From NCBI GenBank assembly GCA_039197915.1, contig JBCCTV010000065.1, positions 1 to 14,043 of the forward strand: 14,043 bases of DNA. Reading direction: 5' to 3'. Under the pieces are notes generated by a model. It had not been told where the DNA came from, did not search any database, and worked only from the letters and a program-made list of their open reading frames with translations. The first letter of the stretch is position 1; every line of letters begins with the position of its first letter. Below are positions 6,697 to 14,043 of this stretch, one piece after another. The DNA comes from JAJFFW01 sp039197915. GTDB taxonomy: Bacteria; Pseudomonadota; Alphaproteobacteria; Caulobacterales; Parvularculaceae. Made by a program: the position numbers and the translations under genes.

Positions 6697-7887
6697 TTGT
6701 CATCAACACCGGGGATCAGCGCTTTTGTTACCGGCGGTAACAGCCTCGGCATCCGCGGCGCAGGCCAAGGGTTAAAGTTTGCGGTCACCGGCGGTGTCGG
6801 GGCGGAAGCGGAAGCAGCCGCCCGTACACTGATCAATGCGCTATCGGAGTCGCCGAGCTTTTCAATTGTGCGGCCGGACTTCTCCGCGTCAAAGCCGCAA
6901 GTTTCCATCGATGTTGACCGGGAAACGGCGTCGCTCCTTGGCGTCGACCCCGACGCTGTGACGCTGACCATCAACGCGATGGCTGATGAGGTTTTGGCCG
7001 GTGAAGTCTTCGAAGACGATAACTCTATTGAAATCCTTCTGTCCGGCGGCGGCGACCCGGTTGATGATCCAACGGATCTCGCAAATCTCTTTGTACGAAC
7101 GGGCTCAGGCGCATTTATTCCTTTGTCATCCGTTGCGTCGATCAGAGAGGAAGCGGTTGCGGAAGTCCTGACGCGCGAAGAGCGCCGCCGCGCCGCGCCG
7201 GTGACCGCCAATATGGCGCCGGGCGTGACTTTATCGGAAGCCGCCGCCACGTTAGAGGAAACCGCGAAAACGGTCTTGCCCGAGGGGTTCGCGACCATCT
7301 TGCTCGGCGAGGCGAAGGTTCTCGCCCAGTCTGAAAATGCAACCCTCCTCGTCTTCGCCTTCGCGGGCGTCATCGTCTTTCTTGTTTTGTCCGCACAATT
7401 TGAAAGCTTCGTCAGCGCGGTTGTGATCATGGCGACAGCGCCCTTTGGCCTTGCCGCCGCCATTTACGCCATCAACCTGACCGGCGGCTCGATCAATTAT
7501 TTCAGTCAAATCGGTCTCGTCTTGCTGATCGGCGTGATGGCGAAAAACGGTATTTTGATTGTTGAATTTGCAAATCAATTACGTGATCGCGGCATGAGCG
7601 TTCGAGATGCGGCGGAAGCAGCGGCGATGACCCGCCTTCGCCCTGTTTTAATGACCGGTCTTTCGACGCTTCTGGGTGGTCTACCGTTGATTTTGGGGTC
7701 TGGCGCCGGCGCGGAGTCCCGCTCAGCGCTCGGGTGGGTTGTGGTTGGCGGGCTTGGTTTCGCGACCCTCTTCACCTTGTTTTTAACGCCCGTCGCGTTC
7801 TCCTTGCTCGCGGGGCTGTCGCGGGCGCGCAGCGACGAAACGGCTGCGGCCGAAATTGAACTCGCGGACGCCTCGCGCCTGCAGTGA
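6697..7887 (+). CDS. C-terminal open fragment of RND permease
   Basis: Open fragment of up to 396 residues from a TTG at 6697, in the same frame as the N-terminal fragment. Roughly its first ten residues are out-of-frame translation; genuine RND sequence begins at about 6727 (VTGGNSLGIRGAGQGL). It carries the rest of the second porter domain and TM8-TM12, including the conserved TM10 Lys in GVMAKNGILIVEF (codon 7543-7545) and the typical RLRPVLMTGLSTLLGG loop. There is no clear ribosome binding site before the TTG, so independent translation is doubtful. It should be read as the 3' part of one damaged gene. Confidence 0.6.
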   Translation: MSSTPGISAFVTGGNSLGIRGAGQGLKFAVTGGVGAEAEAAARTLINALSESPSFSIVRPDFSASKPQVSIDVDRETASLLGVDPDAVTLTINAMADEVLAGEVFEDDNSIEILLSGGGDPVDDPTDLANLFVRTGSGAFIPLSSVASIREEAVAEVLTREERRRAAPVTANMAPGVTLSEAAATLEETAKTVLPEGFATILLGEAKVLAQSENATLLVFAFAGVIVFLVLSAQFESFVSAVVIMATAPFGLAAAIYAINLTGGSINYFSQIGLVLLIGVMAKNGILIVEFANQLRDRGMSVRDAAEAAAMTRLRPVLMTGLSTLLGGLPLILGSGAGAESRSALGWVVVGGLGFATLFTLFLTPVAFSLLAGLSRARSDETAAAEIELADASRLQ

Positions 7888-8033
7888 CCCACAAGGCTCC
7901 TGGCAAGGGGCGACATAGGCGCTGGCCTCGTCGCAACGCGACAATCTGCTAGGCGTAAACCACTTGAGGCCGTGCCTATTCCGTCCATCTATAGCAGTAC
8001 CGCGAGTGACAGTGTCCGAGGTCGAATAAAGCA
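7888..8033. other. Gap upstream of ccmF, probable ccm promoter area
   Basis: 146 bases between the broken pump gene and ccmF. No RNA gene or small coding frame is recognisable. A weak TTGAGG (7964-7969) and CTATAG (7989-7994) are too far apart (19 bases) to be a convincing sigma-70 promoter. The ccmFGHI cluster should be transcribed from here unless it is read through from the efflux genes. Confidence 0.3.
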
Positions 8034-10040
8034 ATGATTATTGAAATCGGCCATTTCACCCTGGCGCTTGCTCTGTTTATCACGCTCGTTGAAGCGCCAA
8101 TCCTGTTTGCAAGCGCGCGGGGCCGCGCGATCCATGCGGCGGGAGACATTGTCGAATTTGCCCGCCGGGCGTCGCTCCTTGTCGCCGCCTTGGTTTCAAT
8201 CTCTTTTTTAAGCCTCTTGCACAGCTTCGCTGTCTCGGATTTTTCCGTATACACGGTATTTGAAAATTCGCATTCTGCGAAACCTCTCATTTATAAAATC
8301 ACGGGCGCCTGGGGCAACCACGAAGGGTCGATCCTTTTGTGGCTTTTCATCCTCACGCTCTATAGCGGGGCGCTCGCCTACGGGTCGCGGCAGTTGCCAC
8401 GCGACCTCGCCGTGTTGACCTTAGGCGTGCAGGCCTTGGTGATTGCTGCATTCATCAGCTTTATTCTGTTTACGTCTAATCCCTTCGCGCGTTTAAACCC
8501 GGCCGCGCCGGACGGGCAGGGTCTTAACCCGTTGCTGCAAGATATCGGCCTCGCCATTCACCCGCCTTTTTTGTACCTGGGTTATGTCGGCTTTTCGGTG
8601 CCGTTTTCCTTTGCTGTCGCGGCGCTGATCCGAGGTCGCGCAGACACGATTTGGGCCGCTCTCGCACGGCCCTGGGCACTCGCCTCTTGGACTTTCTTGA
8701 CGATCGGCATCACCCTCGGCTCCTGGTGGGCCTATTACGAGCTCGGCTGGGGCGGCTGGTGGGCCTGGGACCCGGTTGAAAATGCCTCTTTCATGCCTTG
8801 GCTTGCGGGAACGGCGCTTATCCATTCATTGCGCGTTGTTGAAAAACGCGACGCGTTTAAAGGCTGGGCGGTATTGCTCGCCATCTCCACGTTCTCCTTA
8901 AGCCTCGTTGGAACATTTCTCGTCCGCTCAGGGATCATCACGTCTGTCCACGCTTTTGCGACCGATCCGACCCGCGGCGTTTTTATCCTAATGATCCTTG
9001 GGGCGGTCGTTGGGGGATCGCTGACGCTTTATGCGTTGCGTGCTGATCGGCTGGTGCCAACCGGCGCTTTTGCAGCCGTGAGCCGCGAGTCGTTTCTGGT
9101 CGCCAATAACGCGTTACTTGTAGCATCGTGTGCGACCGTTTTTCTGGGTACGTTCTATCCTTTATTTGTCGATATTATCAGTGGCGAGCGTTTATCGGTC
9201 GGCGCGCCCTATTTCAACGCTGTTTTCAGCCCGATCGCCCTCCTGACGCTTGGGCTTGCGGCCATCGGCGGCCTCGCGCCGTGGCGCCAGGCAAAGCCAG
9301 AAACGCTGCGGCGACGGTTGCGGCCAGCCGCTGCGGCCGCAGGCGCCGCCCTTTTGATTGTTTTGTTGCTTGCGGACCGCGCGCGGTTAATTGGCGCCGT
9401 GAGCATCGGCATTGCGGCCTGGCTAGCCGCCAGCGCGGTGACTGACATTTTAGGACGCATCACGGGGGGACGCGGCGCCAAGGCCTTGACGATGCGCCGG
9501 GTCGCCAATGCGTCGAGGTCCGCATGGGGCGCGTCGCTCGCCCATTTGGGCCTTGCCGTCTTCGCGATCGGCGCCACCAGTTTGAGCCTGTGGAAGCGCG
9601 AAGAAATCGTTCGTATGCAGCCTGGCGAAATCGCATCGATCGCTGGCTATTCGGTCACACTCGATGCCGTTGATCGGTTGCGTGGGCCCAATTACGAGTC
9701 TGAGCGCGCGATTTTCTCAGCTCAAAAGCACGGCGATGAATTCGAGCTTGCAGGGGAGCGCCGGTTTTATCCAATCCGCGGTATGCAGACGACCGAAGCG
9801 GCGATTGCACCACAAGTAAACGGCGATCTTTATATTACCTTCGGTGAGAACGCCTCGGGCACGGGATGGCCGGTGCGGCTGCATTTTAATCCGCTGGTCA
9901 ATTTTTTATGGATTGGCGCAGGACTTAGCGCCCTTGGCGGCGCGCTCGCCCTTTCTGACCGGGCAAAGTCGCCAAAACTGCGCCGCGCGCCGACACAGCC
10001 AACCTTCGGGGGCGCGGTCCAAGCGGAGCCTGCTGAGTGA
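8034..10040 (+). CDS. ccmF: Cytochrome c heme lyase subunit CcmF
   Basis: Large polytopic inner-membrane protein of System I cytochrome c maturation. With CcmH/CcmI it takes heme from holo-CcmE and attaches it to the CxxCH motif of apocytochrome c on the periplasmic side. The 668 residues are close to the E. coli length (about 647). Family hallmarks: WGNHEGS near residue 92; LNPLLQDIGLAIHPPFLYLG; the tryptophan-rich heme-binding WWD signature WGGWWAWD at 239-246 followed by PVENASFMPWL; GTFLVRSG; and VHAFATDPTRG. Many membrane helices are evident. The ATG has only a weak Shine-Dalgarno. It is the first gene of a four-gene overlapping cluster and is preceded by a 146-base gap, so the cluster probably has its own promoter there. 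ccmE, often directly upstream in other bacteria, is not present. Confidence 0.96.
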   Translation: MIIEIGHFTLALALFITLVEAPILFASARGRAIHAAGDIVEFARRASLLVAALVSISFLSLLHSFAVSDFSVYTVFENSHSAKPLIYKITGAWGNHEGSILLWLFILTLYSGALAYGSRQLPRDLAVLTLGVQALVIAAFISFILFTSNPFARLNPAAPDGQGLNPLLQDIGLAIHPPFLYLGYVGFSVPFSFAVAALIRGRADTIWAALARPWALASWTFLTIGITLGSWWAYYELGWGGWWAWDPVENASFMPWLAGTALIHSLRVVEKRDAFKGWAVLLAISTFSLSLVGTFLVRSGIITSVHAFATDPTRGVFILMILGAVVGGSLTLYALRADRLVPTGAFAAVSRESFLVANNALLVASCATVFLGTFYPLFVDIISGERLSVGAPYFNAVFSPIALLTLGLAAIGGLAPWRQAKPETLRRRLRPAAAAAGAALLIVLLLADRARLIGAVSIGIAAWLAASAVTDILGRITGGRGAKALTMRRVANASRSAWGASLAHLGLAVFAIGATSLSLWKREEIVRMQPGEIASIAGYSVTLDAVDRLRGPNYESERAIFSAQKHGDEFELAGERRFYPIRGMQTTEAAIAPQVNGDLYITFGENASGTGWPVRLHFNPLVNFLWIGAGLSALGGALALSDRAKSPKLRRAPTQPTFGGAVQAEPAE

Positions 10041-10570
10041 AGCGTTTTTTGTTGCTGGCGCCGTTATCGCTATTTTTGATAATCGCTTTAGCGTTTGGCT
10101 TGGCGCTGAACCGCGATCCCTCGGCCATCCCCTCAGAGCTGATTGACCGTCCGCTTCCAGACTTTAATTTGCCTGCGATCCAGGGGCTCGATCAAGGCCT
10201 CGTCTCCGCTGAGTTGACTGGCGATGTGGTGCTCTTAAACGTGTTTGGATCATGGTGCGTTAGCTGCCAGGTAGAGCACCCATTTTTAATGGCGCTGGCG
10301 GAAGGCGATGAAATCCCGATATATGGACTGAATTGGAAGGATGAGCCGGGCGCTGGATTTGCCTGGCTCGAACGGTATGGAAATCCGTATACGGCTGTCG
10401 GCGATGATCAAGCCGGGCGTACAGCGATTGACTTAGGCGTGACAGGCGCGCCAGAAACGTTCGTTATCGATAAAAATGGCCGGGTGCGGTTTAAATTTGT
10501 TGGGCCCATCACCCCTGAGGAGTGGCGCGCAGTCCTCTACCCGCTGATCGAGGAGCTTAGGTCCTCATGA
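10037..10570 (+). CDS. ccmG: Thiol:disulfide oxidoreductase CcmG/DsbE
   Basis: Periplasmic, membrane-anchored thioredoxin-like protein that reduces the cysteines of apocytochrome c or of CcmH before heme attachment. At 177 residues it is normal for the family. An N-terminal hydrophobic anchor (about 4-24) precedes a thioredoxin fold. The active site is WCVSC with Cys74 and Cys77. The conserved cis-proline loop appears as GVTGAPETFVID, which is typical of CcmG. The middle position of the active site differs from the E. coli WCPTC, but such variation occurs in the family. The GTG start overlaps the ccmF stop in a GTGA arrangement, implying translational coupling. Electrons would come from a CcdA- or DsbD-type protein not encoded here. 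Confidence 0.94.
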   Translation: MKRFLLLAPLSLFLIIALAFGLALNRDPSAIPSELIDRPLPDFNLPAIQGLDQGLVSAELTGDVVLLNVFGSWCVSCQVEHPFLMALAEGDEIPIYGLNWKDEPGAGFAWLERYGNPYTAVGDDQAGRTAIDLGVTGAPETFVIDKNGRVRFKFVGPITPEEWRAVLYPLIEELRSS

Positions 10571-11076
10571 AGAACCTTGATGCCTTGGCGGTTTTGCTTG
10601 CAGCATTTCTCTGCCTGTTCTCTGGACTTGCCTGGGCGACGACAACGCCTGAGGAAGCGCTCGATGACCCTGCGCTCGAGGCGCGCGCCCGCGCGATCGA
10701 CACACAGCTTCGTTGTGTCGTCTGCAAGAGCCAAAGCATTGCGGAATCAAATGCGCCGCTCGCTGAGGATTTGCGCAAGCTTGTGCGTGAGCGGCTTTCA
10801 GCGGGGGATACGGATGAAGCCGCGATCGATTATATCGTGGCGCGCTATGGGGATTATGTGCTACTCAAGCCTCGGTTTCAGAAAAATACGGTTCTCCTAT
10901 GGGTGTTTCCTGGGATCATCCTGGCGTTATCGGTCGCCGGCGGGTTGGCTTATATTCGAAAGGCGAGCCGCTCGGACTTCTTAAACGACGACGCGCTGGG
11001 CGCCGCGGCGGCTGGTGAAAAGCCTGACGGTGCAGTCAGCGCTAGGGCCACGCTTACGCCGGGTGAGGACCTGTGA
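10567..11076 (+). CDS. ccmH: Cytochrome c maturation protein CcmH
   Basis: Periplasmic thiol protein (CycL-type) that presents reduced apocytochrome c to CcmF. The 169-residue form is the short, separate alphaproteobacterial type, without the TPR domain fused in E. coli CcmH. A signal peptide covers about residues 1-24, ending FSGLAWA. The redox motif LRCVVC places the cysteines at 50 and 53, followed by the family-typical helical bundle (SQSIAESNAPLAEDLRKLVRE, then ARYGDYVLLKP). One transmembrane helix (about 107-128) anchors the protein, leaving a short cytoplasmic tail. The ATG overlaps the ccmG stop codon by four bases (ATGA). It acts with ccmF and ccmI as the heme lyase complex. Confidence 0.95.
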   Translation: MKNLDALAVLLAAFLCLFSGLAWATTTPEEALDDPALEARARAIDTQLRCVVCKSQSIAESNAPLAEDLRKLVRERLSAGDTDEAAIDYIVARYGDYVLLKPRFQKNTVLLWVFPGIILALSVAGGLAYIRKASRSDFLNDDALGAAAAGEKPDGAVSARATLTPGEDL

Positions 11077-12113
11077 TTTGGGCTATTGCGGGGCTCTTTG
11101 CGGTGGCCGTTGGGTTGGCCCTCGCGCAGAGTTTCCTCGTTCCCTCAAAGGCGAGCGCCGGTGTGACGGAAGCGGACTTTTTAGAAGCCGCCGTCGAACT
11201 AGAGGAAGCCTCGCTCGGCGCCGAAGATTATCACGAAAGCACGTCGCCAGCCTCGATCAGTGAGGCTAAACGGCGGCTCCTTGCCGTTAATCAGACAGCG
11301 GAACAGATGCACGCTGGCCCTGGATATGTGGAGGCTTTGCGGGGCGCCGGGATTGCGCTTTCGTTGATCGCCCCGGCGGCGGCGCTTGCGCTTTATTGGT
11401 CGCTGGGGTCGCCTGAGCTTGTGGGCCCGTCGTCGTCGTTTGCGGCGTCGGCGCAACGGACGGCTGCGGGCGCCAGTAGCGCTCCGCCCGCGTTAAGTAG
11501 TGAAGCGCTGCAGGCTATGGATCCAAGTGAGCGGGCTGAAATGATCCAATCGATGGTAGACGGACTAACGGCGCGTCTCGCAGATGCGCCCGATGACCGC
11601 GACGGCTGGTTGATGTTGGGGCGTTCGCAAGCAGTTCTCGGCAATCGCATCGAAAGCGCACGCGCCTATGGCGAGGCTGTTCGCTTGAGCCCAGATGATG
11701 TGGAAACGCGGATTTTACACGCGCGGTCGCTTTTGGCGGTCCCTGGCGACAAGGGCGAGGCCGTCACCGCGGGCGCGCAAAGCGCGTTGAAAGCATTGCT
11801 TACACTGAAGCCAGATGATCCGTTAGCGTTATATTATTTGGGTGTGGCGGCCGAGGAGCGGGGGGATTTTCCCGCAGCACGCACCCTTTGGATACGCCTT
11901 CTGGCGCAAATGCCGACGGAAGCCCCCGCTGCAGAACAGCTTCGAGGCTTGATAGAAAAGCTGCAACCGCCAGCGGCCGCGGCATCGCCCAAGAAGGTTT
12001 CCGAGGGTGCGTCAGCGGAGCCGGCGCCGCAACAAATGCCCGCCAATTCAGAGCGCGCCGAGCCCAACGCCCTTGTTGATACACAAGACGCGCCCGCGCC
12101 AAGCGATCAGTAG
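11073..12113 (+). CDS. ccmI: Cytochrome c maturation chaperone CcmI
   Basis: CcmI (CycH-type) apocytochrome c chaperone of the heme lyase complex. Residues 1-20 form TM1. A cytoplasmic loop rich in Glu and Ala follows, with a family-typical EAKRRLLAVN helix. TM2 lies at about residues 91-111. The periplasmic part carries TPR-like repeats from about 165 to 290: DGWLMLGRSQAVLGN..SARAYGEAVRLSPDD, then PLALYYLGVAAEERGDF. The last 50 or so residues are an Ala/Pro/Glu-rich tail that is probably disordered. The GTG start overlaps the ccmH stop (GTGA). It is last in this cluster, whereas in rhizobial cycHJKL operons it comes first. The length of 346 is within the family range. Confidence 0.9.
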   Translation: MIWAIAGLFAVAVGLALAQSFLVPSKASAGVTEADFLEAAVELEEASLGAEDYHESTSPASISEAKRRLLAVNQTAEQMHAGPGYVEALRGAGIALSLIAPAAALALYWSLGSPELVGPSSSFAASAQRTAAGASSAPPALSSEALQAMDPSERAEMIQSMVDGLTARLADAPDDRDGWLMLGRSQAVLGNRIESARAYGEAVRLSPDDVETRILHARSLLAVPGDKGEAVTAGAQSALKALLTLKPDDPLALYYLGVAAEERGDFPAARTLWIRLLAQMPTEAPAAEQLRGLIEKLQPPAAAASPKKVSEGASAEPAPQQMPANSERAEPNALVDTQDAPAPSDQ

Positions 12114-12132
12114 GCCAATCGCGTTGCTATTG

Positions 12133-12175
12133 AAGCGCTGCCCGGTCTGGGGCGCAACCGCTCCCAGCGGCGCTT
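12133..12175. terminator. Possible bidirectional terminator between ccmI and secA
   Basis: The 77-base gap between the convergent ccmI and secA stop codons holds a strong stem. CTGGGGCG (12147-12154) pairs with CGCTCCCAG (12159-12167) with one bulged T and a CAAC loop, and an outer AAGCGC/GCGCTT pairing (12133-12138 with 12170-12175) extends it. The position suits a shared terminator. No proper T-tract follows on either strand, so intrinsic termination is not certain. Confidence 0.4.
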
Positions 12176-12190
12176 GAAAATTGCTGAACG

Positions 12191-14043
12191 CTATAAAGCG
12201 CCGTGGCAGTGCTTATACTTCTTGCCAGACCCGCAGGGGCAAAGCGCGTTGCGCGAAACGCGGCCCCAGGTTGATGGGTCATTCTTGTCAATGCTTTGCG
12301 CTTTACGCCGCGCAACCATTGTGGCGCCGCCGAGGGCGACATCGCGGAAGTTATCCGGACCCATCTCATTTTCACCGGTTGACGCATCCACATGGGTTTC
12401 CGTTGTGGGTCGGCTCTCGCCTTGGGGCAGGCTTTCTTCCGGCGCCCGCACTTGGACGTGCATCAGCATGCGCGTCACTTCACGGCGCAGGCCGTCAAGC
12501 AAGGCTTCGAAAAGGCCAAACGCTTCGGTCTTAAACTCATTGATCGGGTCGCGTTGGCCATAGCCTCGAAGTCCGATGACGGAACGCAGATGGTCAAGGG
12601 TTTGAAGATGCTCGCGCCAATTCGTATCGAGAACATGCAATAGGAACGCCTTTTCCACCTGGCGCATGGTGTCTGGCCCGATCTCGGTCGCCCGTTTGGC
12701 GGCAAGGGAGGCCGTTTCGCTTTGCAGACGCTCGAGAATTTCCGTATCGGCGACGCCTTCTTCGCTAGCCCACTCGGCAATGTTCAAATCAAGCCCAAAG
12801 ACCTCGCGGATATCGTCGCGTAACCCTTCCGTGTCCCACTGCTCAGCGTAGGATTTCGCTGGGATACGCCTGGCGACAATATCGTCAATGAGCTGAACGC
12901 GCATATCTGAAACGATGTCGTCCACGGTCGCCGACGACATGAATTCGATGCGTTGGTCGAAAATCGCCTTACGCTGGTCATTGATTACATCATCAAATTT
13001 CAAGACGTTTTTGCGCATGTCGAAATTGCGCTGTTCGACTTTCTTTTGGGCTGTTTCAACGGCCTTGGTGAACCACGGGTGCTCAATGGACTCGTCAGGC
13101 TGGATGCCAAAGCGCTTCAGCATCTTTTCCATCCCGGAGCCGAAGATCCGCATTAGGTCGTCTTCAAGGGATAGAAAAAACTTTGTAGCCCCGGGGTCGC
13201 CCTGGCGGCCGGACCGGCCGCGGAGCTGGTTGTCTATGCGGCGGCTTTCATGGCGTTCGGTCGCGAGGACAAAAAGCCCGCCGGCCTCCAGCGCACGATC
13301 TTTTTGCTCAGAAATGCGCGTCTCGATTTCGGTGCGTTTCGTGGCGATGGTGTCTTCGTCATCGTCCTCGTTGAGCGACTTCATCAGTTCCAGGTCAACC
13401 GAGCCGCCGAGCTGAATGTCTGTGCCGCGTCCCGCCATGTTTGTGGCGATCGTCACGGCGCCAGGCGCGCCCGCTTGGGCGACAATCTCGGCCTCCTGTT
13501 CGTGATACCGCGCATTCAAAACGTTATGGGGTACCGGGACTTTCTTTGTTCCGAGTTGTTCAAGATATGCCGCTTGGGACATAATCTCAGCTTTCAGGTC
13601 AGCTTCTTTGTCTTTCAACTCGTCTGCGCGATCTTTGAGCGTTTTTGCAACGTCCCGGAAAAACTTCTTATCGGACAAAAGGCCAGACAGGATTTCAGAC
13701 TTCTCAATTGAGACAGTGCCGACGAGGACCGGCTGTTCCTTGCGGTGGCACTCGGCAATCTGCACCGCGATCGCTTTGTATTTTTCCTGCGCGGTCATGT
13801 AGAGTTCGTCGTCCATGTCGTCCCGGGCGATTGGTTTGTTGGTCGGGATTTCAAAGACGTTAAGGCTATAGATATCGGCGAATTCCGCTTCTTCGGTCAT
13901 CGCCGTTCCAGTCATGCCGGCAAGTTTCTCGTAGAGCCGGAAATAATTCTGGAACGTAATCGACGCGAGCGTCTGGTTCTCGGGCTGGATGGCGACGCTT
14001 TCCTTTGCCTCGATCGCCTGGTGTTGCCCGTCTGACCAGCGCC
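12191..14043 (-). CDS. secA: Preprotein translocase ATPase SecA (C-terminal part)
   Basis: Motor ATPase of Sec-dependent protein export at the cytoplasmic face of SecYEG. The window holds the C-terminal 616 or so codons of a protein usually about 900 residues long; the start codon and the Walker A/B motifs lie beyond the right edge. The frame stays open to 14043, beginning RWSDGQHQAIEAKE. Visible parts are LASITFQNYFRLYEKLAGMTGTA, the second nucleotide-binding fold with ATNMAGRGTDIQLGG and RGRSGRQGDPG (arginine-finger motif), the helical scaffold and wing regions, and a C-terminal linker. It ends with the zinc-binding SEC-C motif CPCGSGKKYKHCHG (12194-12241), used for SecB and phospholipid contacts. 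It is convergent with ccmI. Nothing in the visible part is missing or damaged. Confidence 0.97.
   Translation of the reverse strand, partial: RWSDGQHQAIEAKESVAIQPENQTLASITFQNYFRLYEKLAGMTGTAMTEEAEFADIYSLNVFEIPTNKPIARDDMDDELYMTAQEKYKAIAVQIAECHRKEQPVLVGTVSIEKSEILSGLLSDKKFFRDVAKTLKDRADELKDKEADLKAEIMSQAAYLEQLGTKKVPVPHNVLNARYHEQEAEIVAQAGAPGAVTIATNMAGRGTDIQLGGSVDLELMKSLNEDDDEDTIATKRTEIETRISEQKDRALEAGGLFVLATERHESRRIDNQLRGRSGRQGDPGATKFFLSLEDDLMRIFGSGMEKMLKRFGIQPDESIEHPWFTKAVETAQKKVEQRNFDMRKNVLKFDDVINDQRKAIFDQRIEFMSSATVDDIVSDMRVQLIDDIVARRIPAKSYAEQWDTEGLRDDIREVFGLDLNIAEWASEEGVADTEILERLQSETASLAAKRATEIGPDTMRQVEKAFLLHVLDTNWREHLQTLDHLRSVIGLRGYGQRDPINEFKTEAFGLFEALLDGLRREVTRMLMHVQVRAPEESLPQGESRPTTETHVDASTGENEMGPDNFRDVALGGATMVARRKAQSIDKNDPSTWGRVSRNALCPCGSGKKYKHCHGAL

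Larger units (their letters stand above)
4729..7887 (+). pseudogene. RND efflux pump permease, interrupted by stop and double frameshift
   Basis: The whole span (1053 codons) equals one AcrB/HAE1-type RND permease (usually about 1030-1060 residues), but it is not continuously open. Frame 1 ends at TAA 6673-6675, just after DWSERSFSQDT. The family-typical continuation VNGALPADIVINTGDQRF is then read in another frame from 6672 to 6725. The first frame resumes at 6727 with VTGGNSLGIRG and runs on to 7887. This needs a net loss of 1 (mod 3) base near 6670 and of 2 (mod 3) bases near 6726. Around the first point several residues also seem to be missing compared with relatives. All catalytic landmarks are otherwise kept: the Asp pair of TM4 (codons 417-418) and the Lys of TM10 (codon 939). 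It is either a recently inactivated gene or an artefact of sequence errors. Confidence 0.75.

Noticed and set aside
6330..7463. Long open frame (377 codons) on the minus strand opposite the RND permease
   Set aside because: It mirrors the GC-rich codon structure of the pump gene. The predicted protein is Ser/Arg/Thr/Ala-rich with no recognisable domain, while the plus strand clearly encodes RND motifs.
10253..10267. WCVSC active site of CcmG as a lost proline variant
   Set aside because: The residues between the cysteines vary among CcmG proteins, both cysteines and the cis-proline loop are intact, and there is no sign of lost function.
12915..13415. Plus-strand open frame of 166 codons inside the secA region
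   Set aside because: It is the complement of well-conserved SecA sequence and rich in Ser and Arg without domain features.

Overview
The window looks like chromosomal DNA of an alphaproteobacterium. The evidence is a ChvI/ChvG two-component pair whose regulator is very close to the rhizobial and caulobacterial family, split ccmH and ccmI genes (fused in E. coli), and moderately high-GC, GCG-rich codon use. I cannot place it to genus; a Parvularculales or Caulobacterales relative is only a guess. There are no tRNAs, rRNAs, CRISPR arrays, insertion sequences or phage genes.

Layout. Positions 213-2870 hold the envelope-stress pair chvI-chvG on the + strand. A 401-bp gene-free stretch follows (2871-3271). 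Next on the + strand comes an RND-type efflux locus: an intact periplasmic adaptor (3272-4732) and an inner-membrane pump gene (4729-7887). The pump gene is interrupted by two compensating frame changes and a stop codon near 6660-6730, so it reads as two open fragments. A 146-bp gap leads into four tightly overlapping cytochrome c maturation genes, ccmF-ccmG-ccmH-ccmI (8034-12113). Converging on these from the right is the 3' two-thirds of secA (12191-14043, - strand), whose start lies outside the window.

How the genes work together. ChvG senses periplasmic or envelope conditions (acid or cell-wall stress in relatives) and phosphorylates ChvI. The adaptor would link the pump to an outer-membrane channel that is not encoded here, and the pump itself may be inactive. 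CcmF, CcmG, CcmH and CcmI form the late half of System I cytochrome c assembly. CcmG and CcmH handle the thiols of apocytochrome c, CcmI chaperones it, and CcmF ligates the heme. CcmABCDE must be elsewhere. SecA drives Sec-dependent export, the route by which apocytochromes and several of these envelope proteins reach the periplasm.

I see no convincing undescribed system. The points most worth a second look are the broken RND pump gene, the conflicting reading frames at the chvG N-terminus, the 14-bp-spaced direct repeats between chvG and the efflux genes, and the low-complexity tails of the adaptor.
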